Part shown: in pieces, positions 53,212 to 62,398 of the stretch
Position numbering within the stretch: position 1 is the stretch's first letter
Layout: every line of letters begins with the position of its first letter
Origin: Sanguinoderma infundibulare
Taxonomy: Eukaryota; Basidiomycota; Agaricomycetes; Polyporales; Polyporaceae
Assembly: GCA_032821775.1 (NCBI GenBank)
Contig: JAVLRN010000002.1
Location: forward strand, 1,178,001 to 1,242,000
Length of the DNA: 64,000 bases
Direction: 5' to 3'
Program-made: the position numbers and the translations under genes
The notes under the pieces: generated by a model
What the model was told of the DNA's origin: nothing
Database searches by the model: none
The model's input: only the letters and a program-made list of their open reading frames with translations

Positions 53212-56200
53212 TCACAGCACGCGCTCCCGCATCGTTTGCTCGACGCACGCCATCGCGCTCCCGACGTCCTTACAGAATGCCTCCTCGCCGAGCAGGTGCA
53301 CGATCCCCGCCGTCTCGAACTCCGCGCGCGGCCCCGGCTTGAGGTGCGTGATGTACAGCCCGACTCCGCGGTTCTACGTTGGTGGAAAACAAAGGTCAGA
53401 AACTCATCGACCTTGATCCTCTCCTAGGCCCCCCCGCGAACCCGAAGAAGCATGAGGAAGCGAATAGGGAACGCACCTTGTACGTCTCCACCGTCTCATA
53501 GAGGATCTGCACCGCCCTATAGGCCCCACGCCGAACGCCGCATTAAGGCGGCAGACACGGTAGAGATAGGCAAGACGCGAAGAGAAGAGTTATCAGCTCG
53601 GCCCACGGAAAGAGCAATAGAACATGGCAAAAATCACTCACGAAGCGTCGATGCTGTCCACGTCTGCGAGATGGAACACCAAGACGTTCGCATCGTGCCT
53701 GTGCGGCTCGTCCGCAGGGTGGTGCTTGTCGTGCCCGTACAGCTCCAGTCTTCGCAGACGCTCTGAAAAACGCAAGAAAGCAGACCCCACCACATATCAT
53801 GATATCAGGAATTATGACGCCGATGATCAAGCAAAGGCTCGGTCAGCATGGCGCGACGACACAATCTCCAGCAACAGCAGACACACACCTTTGAGCTGTG
53901 CGGTGTTGGCTGCGATCGCGTCCGGAAGAAGAGTTCAAAACTGTCAGTTCGTATGCAGGCCGAAAAGGACGCACCAAAGTCCAGATTTTCACGTATGCGC
54001 ACAATGAGCACGCCAGCGGCATCCTCCTCCGCGTCCGGATTCTCGTCGATGGGCTTCCACTTGTCCGTGCCCGGGATCCGTCCCTGTCCAACACACGTCC
54101 GGTCAAAATCAACATACCCAGTCAGAAGAAAAAAAAAAGCCAATGATAACCGACAGGACAGGAAGCAGAGAAGAGAAGGCACTCACGAGAATTGTCAAGC
54201 GCGTGCGGGACGAGCGGCGGACGACGAGGAGAAGCGAGATGACGACGCTGACCGCGATCCCGATCTCGACGTTCCAGATGATGGTCAGGAAGAAGGTGAG
54301 GGACATCAGCAGTAGATCGATCCACGCCCGCATCCTGTACATATGCACATTGGTTAGCTCTCCAGCTGCGACAGCACCCGAACCAGACCAGGGGAAATTG
54401 GCCAAGGGATGGGATAGGAAAGAGACGTACTTCCAGTAAAACATCGCGTCGTGGGGCAGCTCTCCGAGAAGCGAGAAGACGATGAGGCAGATGCTGCGCG
54501 TGAAACAGGGTCGGTCTCTACTCCACGCTTGAGACAAACTAGGGAGGGCGACTTACATCGACGCCAGGACGCATTTCGGCAGGAAATACAACCACGGTAG
54601 GAGGAAGAACGTCGCCAGCAGGACGAGCGTCGAAGTAACCAGCGACGCCATCTGCGTCCGTCCGCCGAGGTCCCCATTCAGCTTCGACCTGAAAGCCAAC
54701 CTCAATCAACCACGATGACGCGTTGCAAGGAGCAAGAAACTCACCTAGTAATAGACCCGTACGCAGGCAGCGTCCCAGGGATGAACGAGCCTACGATGTT
54801 CCCCGCGCCGAGGGCGACGAGCTCCCGGTTCGGGCTAATGCTGTAACCGAACCGGCCCGCGTTCTGCTTCGCGGAAACGATGCTATCCAAGAAGCCCACC
54901 ACCGAGATCAAACTACAACACAGAAATGAAATAAAAGCATCAGTTAACAGCGACAACGTAAAAAGCATAGACGCGCGACTTACACAGCGGTCGAGGTCGT
55001 CTTCCTGAGGAACCTCAGCGTCATGTGCCGCAGGGGAAACTGCACGAGCGACGTTCCGGTGTTGATGGGCACGGTCCCGAGGATCTCGACCCCGTCTTTG
55101 TCCCAGCCCCACTCGTCCGACAAAACTACAACCCGACGCCAGCTCATCAGCAAAAACTGCACAGCGAACGGAAACAAAAACGTACAGGTAGACACGACGA
55201 CGACGATGAGGACCTCGGGCAGCCGGTAGACGAACCAATACTTCCTGCAGACCTGCTTGAGCATCCGGAGCCCGACGAGGACGCCGAGCGCGCCGAAGCT
55301 GATGAGCGTCGTGAGCTTGTGCGCGTGTGTGAATGTGTTCTCGAGCAGGAAGAAGAGCTTCTCGAGCGTCGACTTTGGCTGCAGGACATGCGCGAGCGGC
55401 GTGAGGCCGAACATCGGGATGAGCTGCTCGCTGCATCACGCCTCGCGTCAGCACCTACTCTGGTCACTCATAAACACAGAAAACGGGGGGACGCACATCA
55501 TGATGACGACCGCGACGGCGGTAACGAAACCCCGGAGTAGCGCGCGGCTCAGGACGACGTCCATGAACCCAAGCCTGAACAGACCGAGGAGGAAGCTGAT
55601 CAGGCCGACCTGGAACGTGATGATCGTCGAAATCGCAATGGACGTTGTGGCCGGGTCGATCGGTTGCGTGTGCGGATCCGAGTGGAGGATCTCGTCGACG
55701 GCCTGGCCGACGAGGAGGGAGAGCGCTGCCTCTGGCGCGACATTGAGCTGGCGAGACGTTCCAAGGAAGGCGTAGACGATCCCTGGAATTGCGGCAGAGA
55801 ACTAGCAGGCCGTCATTGGACAAGCCATGAGCAAATTTTGGTGGAGGAATGGGGGTACATGTGAGGTAAATGTACGTGTTCAGGAGGATGAACTTACCAA
55901 GCCAGTTACGGGACTAAGTTTTGCTAGCGAAGAGGCATACGAGACGGATTGGGGTATGAGCATGCTCGCAATCGTGATGCCTGCGAGGAAGTCGCCGGCG
56001 AGTCTGCATGACGGGGACTTGGTTAGCACCGATCCCGGGATGATACCCATGCAAGACTGAATGGCTGGAGACGCACAGCGATAACGAGTACTGAGGTATC
56101 CACGACGTCGAGGGAACATAGTACTTCATCCGCTGCCACCTCCGGGAATGCTTGCGCCAAGATGGTGGTCGACCTTCGGGGCCTAAGAAGAGCAATGTAT

Positions 56201-56756
56201 CAACAGTCAAGTTCGAGGGTCGTGAACAAGTCTGGAGTCAACCCAGTCACAGCAACTAGTCCTGCAGCGAGTGATGCACTTGATGGATAAAATAAGGTAT
56301 CGTACGGAACAAAACCATGACCGAGGGGCTTGGCAATGTGCTTCGTTGAATGGTCGTAGAACAGCTGCACAAAGTAGCGTGCTCCTAGAGTTTGATAGAA
56401 CGTTGGGAGCACTTCTTCCTACGTCTGCCAAGCCCAGGATTGAAGGAGGGACGAGCGATCGTCTGCGAGGACGGGAAAATGCGCACTAAACGGGGTACTT
56501 CTGGGCCCAAAACACTGCAGCAAGGAGTGGGCTTACCTTTCGGACCTGAACCTCCCGCTTCTGCTTCTGCAGGATCTCTCCGTCCCTCTGATAGCAGCGG
56601 TGTACGTTCACCATAGCCAGGTTCTGTTCGGGGAGTTCCTGCACCGCTCCCTGGCAGACTGGAGGTCGTAAAACCGTAGCCAGAGAGTGTCTGAACGTTG
56701 AAACGTGGCGTGCTCGGAGAGTCTGGTTTGCTACTGCTGGAGCTGTTTGGATCCAT
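53212..56756 (-). CDS. SulP/SLC26 anion (sulfate) transporter with STAS domain
   Basis: A multi-exon gene of about 12-14 exons from ATG 56756 to TGA 53212. The N-terminal tail is Ser/Pro-rich and includes GERTPLL, an acidic dileucine pattern. A second exon reads LGARYFVQLFYDHSTKHIAK. The family signature follows: YYVPSTSWIPQYS, GGDFLAGITIASMLIPQSVS and YASSLAKLSPVTGL. Further membrane segments include GLISFLLGLFRLGFMDVVLS, LISFGALGVLVGLRMLK, ELVALGAGNIVGSFIPG and LLLMSLTFFLTIIWNVEIGI. The C-terminal STAS domain has GVLIVRIRENLDFA, NVLVFHLADVDSIDAS, QILYETVETYK and GVGLYITHLKPG. SulP proteins move sulfate or similar anions across membranes. The dileucine pattern suggests an endomembrane or vacuolar location (inference). 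No defect is seen. Confidence 0.85.
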
Positions 56757-57156
56757 GGGTGGTGATTTGGGCTACAAGAGGGCTTGTGGTCGACGTTGGG
56801 AAGTGTACCTGCGTACTCGAGGCTGTTGTGCCGTCGCTGAGGCGTGTATCAGCCCGATATTACGCTATCGGTCGGTCAAGGGGACATGAATGATAGCGTG
56901 AAGGAGATGCGAGACGCATTCCAAGCCGACTCGCTCGCTCTCCCGGTTCTCTTCCCCTCCTCGGACCTTTTCCGATCTTCCGGCCGGCACCACAAGACTG
57001 CCGGCCCGCCGCACCCAGCCAATCACAGACGTCCCATTTCTTTGGCTTGAAGTCGATGCATCTACTACTATTGAACAAGTCTATACTTCCGAGTCAGTCC
57101 CACATACATCCAGTACTACCTAGTAGTCGCAGGGTTCGCACCCATTGGGTCGCAGT
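56757..57156. promoter_or_regulatory. Divergent promoter region
   Basis: 400 bp between the transporter start (minus) and F-box copy B' (plus). No clear core motif is seen. Confidence 0.4.
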
Positions 57157-59071
57157 ATGCTGGTAAGTTATTTTCTTGTGCGTACAAGAGGAAAGTGCTG
57201 TCACAGGTAATCCACTTACTAGTACTCGTTCATGCAGGCTGAATCAGTAACCCACCGCGTGCGGCTCTTCTGCGACGAGGTCCTGGCTGAGATCCTCGTC
57301 TACCTCTCAACCGGGTGGTTTCCGCGGGACCACTGCCAAAAGGAATTGCATGACTTGCAAGTAAAGGCAGATCTCGAGACACGCAGGATTCTCCAGCACA
57401 CCCTCGCCTCTTGCGCCCAGACGTGTTGCGTTCTCGGACCTCGCCCTGAAGGCACTTTGGAGGGTCCTCGACCACCACGTTTTCCTACTCAAACTGCTGC
57501 CATGGAAGCTGAGCGAGGAATCCCTCTCCAATGCAATGCTTGTATGCGTGTTCCAACCTACTCATTGTAAATGGTAACTCATGCCATACCGACAGGATCT
57601 AGAAGCCGAGAAGATAAACGACGGAACATGGTCGCGGTTCCGACAGCACGCACGGCTCGTGCGGGAGATGAAAGTCTACGTCTCTTCCAAGCAGCCCTAC
57701 GTCCAACCCAACGCGTGAACGGTCCTCGCGTCGCGGCTCCGAGGAGAGCCTCTTCTGCTTTCCCTCCGCCGTCTCCAGATGCCTGTGAACATGGACGACA
57801 TCGTGCCCGTGCTCTTCTCGTTGTCTCCAACTATACACGTTCTAGCGTTTGAGTTCGACCCTCTGTTCATCTCACTCCAAGCGCGGGACTTCCTCGTCGT
57901 TTCCGGGTCCTCCGAGGATCCCAAAGGCCTTTCAGTGTACATTTTCCTTCCCTGCGAAGGGCGCGCAGAAGACGTGGTACGATATCTCCGCACGTCTGAG
58001 AGCCTAGAGGCACTGGAGGACCTCGATTTCAGCAACGTTCCATATGGCATCGACAGCTCCGCCATCCGCACCTTGTCCAGACTACCCTCCCTGCACACCC
58101 TGCACGCTCGCCTGCCCGTCCAGGATCCCGCGATCGTCATCCCCTCGTTCGCAGGCTTCGCCAACCTGTGCAGCCTCTCGCTCGGTCCCACGCCCATCAT
58201 GACCCTCAGCGACATCACACCGATCCATTGCGCTCGAGTCCGGCGACCGCTCGTGGGACCTTCCCTTCCTCTCAATCCGCGTCCTGTAAGTGCGACATCA
58301 CCTTGTCGCCATCCGCAGCGCGCTTCCGGACGCGCTCGAGTCCTTTCGGCTCTCACGTACGAGATGCGCACCAAACAGCCCTTGCCGCTTTCCCAGCTCT
58401 TCGCATCCTACATCTCCCTTGGGTGCCTTAGGACATTCGAGGTTACATTCCGCCGGGGGTTCGTCCCGCACGTCGCGGACGAGGACCTGCGCGCGTTCGC
58501 CGCGGCGTGGCCACGGCTCGAGGAGTTTTATGCCTTCGTGTGGGAGATACGCGTGCCGACGTTCTCGGAGGCACGTCCGCCGACGATGGCGGGGCTCGTC
58601 GAGCTCGCGAGGGCCTGTCCGAGGCTGAGGAGGGTGACCGTGCCGGCCCTGGACGTGTTGGTGCTCCCGGAGTTGTCTCTAGGAGGTCACGAGAGGGTGC
58701 GCTTCATCAGCAAAAAGGCGCGAGGAATGGAAGGGTACGGCAATCAATCCATACAATTCCCGGGCCGGGCTGGGGTATCCATACCCCAGGCAAAGGTATG
58801 GATACTGTATGGATACCCCAGCCCGGCCCGGGAATTGTATGGATTGATTGCCTACCCTTCCATTCCTCGCGCCTTTTTGCTGATGTTCGTGGACGTCAAC
58901 GTGCTGGTGGGCGACGAGGGGGTGGAGGTGGAGGAGGTTGCGCGTTGGCTGGACATGCTCTTCCCCAATCATGAGGAGTACTCGCGCGTCGGTGCGGAGG
59001 ACCCAGAGGCAAAGTCGTGGTTCGCCGTGCAGGACAGGATGAGGGAGATGCGGGCGTTACTCATGGGTTGA
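57157..59071 (+). pseudogene. F-box/LRR copy B' (right arm of inverted duplication)
   Basis: Mini-exon ATGCTG (57157-57162), a 75-nt intron (57163-57237, GTAAGT...CATGCAG), then VTHRVRLFCDEVLAEILVYL and LETRRILQHTLASC. After TCCV two bases are missing, as in B. The shifted frame DLALKALWRVLDHHVF is the true continuation. A TGG codon in B is TGA here (57716-57718, after VQPNA). The region 57751-58115, lost from B, is present. A 181-bp foldback MITE at 58705-58885 inserts 61 codons in frame between ERVRF and VDVNVLV. The C-terminus is intact (WLDMLFPNHEEYSRVG). A 430-codon ORF from ATG 57779 to 59071 could still give an LRR-only product. Confidence 0.75.
58705..58885. mobile_element. Foldback MITE inserted in copy B'
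   Basis: Near-perfect palindrome with arms of about 79 bp. CATCAGCAAAAAGGCGCGAG at the left end recurs in reverse complement at the right end, and the arms meet around CCATACCCCAGGCAAAGG near 58780-58800. Comparison with copy B, which lacks it, shows the pre-insertion sequence GCGCTTCGTGGAC-like and a 2-bp TT (or TTC) duplication. It has no coding capacity of its own. Its length plus the duplication (183 bp) keeps the host frame open. One arm has an extra C (GGGTACGG against GGGTAGG), and a short GTATGGATAC duplication lies at the centre. Confidence 0.85.
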
Positions 59072-59513
59072 CAAGCACGACCGGTCTGGGGGACAGTCGT
59101 GAACCGGTGTTGCAGAGTGCGAATCTTGACTCTGCGTGTAACGTATTGCCATGCTCAGCGACTGGAAGTTCCGTTGCTGTTCGATGATTCTCTCCACGGC
59201 GTTTGAATCTCTCGTATCCGGGACATCCTCGCTTGCACGATGGTCATACGCAAATTGCAACGACACGAAAAAGTCAACAGTCCGGAGTCTCGTTCGTTCG
59301 AATATATAGCTGACCATGACGTCTTCTAGAGCTCCTCACCTCGGGCGCTTGCCCCTCCTCCCATCGCGGCGTGAATTTCGGATTCAACTCTGTTATAGGG
59401 ATTCTGGTCGATCCGCGTCCTCCAGCCTCAGGTTCCGAAATTAGGCGCCACACCTCCCTTTAGCAACCAATTCCCTTTACTCTGGTCGCCTTCGAGCCTT
59501 CCCTCAACGGACG
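59072..59513. promoter_or_regulatory. Upstream region of F-box gene with AT-rich core motif
   Basis: 440 bp with no gene. TATATA at 59303-59308, about 205 bp before the next ATG, is the only core-promoter-like motif seen. Confidence 0.35.
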
Positions 59514-61864
59514 ATGATGCACCCCGCTCTCTCAGCGTCCGAAATCGTGGACGAAATCTTCGAGCATTGCTCGTCGTCTCGCTCGACGTTAGCCAAAGCC
59601 GCTCGTACCTGCAAGACTTTCGCCAACCCCGCTTCTGAGATCCTGTGGCGTTACGTGCCCGGTGGACTGTCCGTCATCCTCGGCACGTTCACTACTTGGA
59701 AATGGAAGGAGTACGCGATAGTGGGCGCAGTTTCTGGACGGGGACAATATCGCAAGGTCAGTCCAAGCCCGCTCCCTATTGCTACGAGACCATGCCTCGA
59801 TTAAATGACCATCAGGACGTTGAATTATCCGAGTCTCAATGGGCGCAATTCGAGCGTCTTGCACAACGTATTCATGTCTTCCAATTCTCGAAAAAGGATC
59901 GCGAGATCGGCGAAGACACGTTGCGCCTCTTCGCAGCACGGTACAGCAACGAACCCATCTTCCCCAACTTGCGCGAATTGGTTTGGCCGGCGTGGAACGT
60001 CTGCCACCCGAAATGCCTGATCCTGCAGTCGCTCTGCCTCTCTCCTACGCTGGAAGCTTTCTCCACTACCCACACGCTCGATCCCTATATTGGCACGGCC
60101 CTTCTCAGCGATCTGTCGATCGTCGCCAATACTCGGCCGGATCTCGCCCACCTCGAAGTAGACCATATGATGGACAGGGCTGGGGAGCAGATTTTGGCGA
60201 GCTTCAACAATCTGCGCACTCTGCGCGTGCGCGGCGCATCGGACGGGCTGTGGCGGGACATACACGACTTCGCACACCTCGCAGAGTTTCAATGCCGCCA
60301 GCTTATGCTCGAGGGTGCATCCGCCGCCCCGTTCCCCGCTGGCTTCCGCACGCTCGAACGGCTATCTCTTACCGTGGCAGTGACTTCGGGGGATGACGAC
60401 CTGCCGATGGTTGTCAAGATGCTGTCGTCCATATCCTCCACGAGGCTCATGTCCGTCGAGCTCTGCCTGCCCCAGGGACAACTGCATGATGACGAGTACT
60501 ACGAGCATATAGCGGAGCTCGGGAAGCTCGCAGCGTTCCAGCGGCTGCGCGAACTTAGGCTGACAGTCCGCCTCGCCTACGAGACCATCGCCGGTAAACC
60601 CTGCACATCTCCGGAGAACGTCGCGTTCGCAGACATCATCAGGCCCTTCTCGCAGCTGCGGGAGCTCCAAGAATTCGTGTTGAACGTGGACGTCACGAGG
60701 CAGGGCTGGGTCGGGCATGACGAGGAGCCGCGGTGGATACTATCAGACGAGGACATCGCGGACATCGGCAAGGCCTGGCCGCATCTGCGCCATCTATCCA
60801 TCCACCATCGCAACTTCCTGCCGAACGGTAGGTACGCGTATTCCGGACCGACGCTATGCGCCCTAGTGTCCCTCGCGGAGGCGTGCCGCGACCTAACCAC
60901 GCTCGAAGTCGAGTTTGCGAACGTGACGGAGGACGAGCTCGACCGCTTGGAAGCGCTAGTGGCATCCGTGCCCCAGGTTGTTCAGACCGCGCTTCGAACC
61001 ATCATACCCCTCCAGGGCTGGGGCGGCGAAGGACAGGCGTTCCGGAACAGCGTGTTCTTGTTCGACGTCGACAGGGTCGCCCGCGCGCTGCGCAGGCTGT
61101 TCCCGACTTTGAGGGGAGACGACGCACCGCAAGAGGAACCGCATTACGGGTGGACGGACGGTCGTCGGCTCATGCAAGCGTTGGACAAGGCGAGCGAGCC
61201 TCAGCCGCCGCTTGGTGGTCCCGAAGAACTCCGGATCGAGCCGGAGCACGATGGCGTCGAAGAACGCCGGACGGAGCATCCACGGGATGGTGTCGAAGGA
61301 ACGTGCACCGAGTCTCAGCGCGATGGTGGCGGAGCAACCCGCACCGAGCCCCAACGCGATGGGCCCGGGGTCGAAGGAACCCGCACGGAACCCCAGCGCG
61401 TTGGCGTGGAAGGAATCCTCGCCGAACCTCCACACGATAGTGGCGAAGGAACCGTCCGCACCCAGCCTCGGTACAATGCTGTCGCAAAACGAGTCACCCA
61501 GCCTCCGCACGGCGTCATTGCAAAGCAAAAACGACTCGTACTAGTCTGCACCCCGCCTCAGCACGGTGTTCCCAAACAAGTCTGCACCTGTCAGCTTCCG
61601 AGTCAGCACCTTTATCCCAAAGGACGAGTCCGCACCGTGCCTCAGCATGGGGCCATTCAAGTTGGCGGAGAAGGATCCTGGAGCATTATTCTGACGTCGT
61701 GCCGGCATGGTGTTGCACTCTTCATTGTCGCCTGTGGCAAACTGATTCTGGGTTGCTGCCTCTTGCCGTTCAGCGTTATGCTGACTGTAGTTTTGTTTCC
61801 TGTGGTGATGTGTTGCCTCCCATTTATCATGGCGGCGGATATAGTTGATCACTGGTTCCCGTGA
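59514..61864 (+). CDS. F-box/LRR-type protein with repeat-rich, hydrophobic C-terminal tail
   Basis: Exon 59514-59756 and exon 59816-61864 join over a 59-nt intron (GTCAGT...CCATCAG, phase 0), giving 763 residues. The F-box-like start is LSASEIVDEIFEHCSSSRST, with LAKAARTCKTFANPASEILW. The LRR part spans about residues 90-520 (NLRELVWPAWNVCH, LRTLRVRGASDG, LSDEDIADIGKAWPHLRHLSI). It then differs from every other copy: residues about 545-640 are a degenerate repeat of EPQRDGVEGTRTE-like units. The last 55 residues are strongly hydrophobic (VALFIVACGKLILGCCLLPF, VMLTVVLFPVVMCCLPFIM) and could form one or two membrane segments. It belongs to a different F-box/LRR subfamily from copies A and B and interrupts the right arm of their duplication. 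No break is seen. Confidence 0.75.
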
Positions 61865-62398
61865 TGATACATGTCATGTTCGGTACGTACTAGGTCCCTA
61901 TCTGTCTGAATTGGATATCGCACGTGAACTTGGCGCATTTGAAGAGTTGATGGATCCGATTAATGCGAAGATCGTTGTTGTAGCTGCAGAGAGCCTCCTC
62001 CGAGCAAGTACTTAGCCTTTTTTGCGCGAACATGTGGCGGCCCGGCCATGACGGAGCTGTGGAGAGTCCTCAAATGACATCTTTCTATGCAAACTTTTGT
62101 CGTGGACGGGCGCTTCGGTTACCAAAACGGGTGATCATGGACGTTCGCGCGCGTGCCACTCTGCCACTCGTCTTTCCCAACCACTATCACGAAGCTACGG
62201 CAGAGGTATTGTTCTTTTCAGATATTCGATATGCACATCTAATTTTATGTTCTGTGATAAGCATATATTGGTCTTATCCTCTACCCTCCTCCAATTCGAA
62301 CGCAGGGACCGGCAGAAGTTGCTGACGTCGCATGCCAGTGGTGAGTGAACGTTGGGTTGCCGTTTTCGGAGAGAGTTCTCATCAGAAAATAGGAAGGA
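61865..62398. other. Intergenic, upstream of copy A'
   Basis: About 530 bp. The last 40 bases before ATG match the flank of copy A in inverted orientation. Short frames here (for example 62195-62458 minus) are not supported as genes. Confidence 0.45.
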
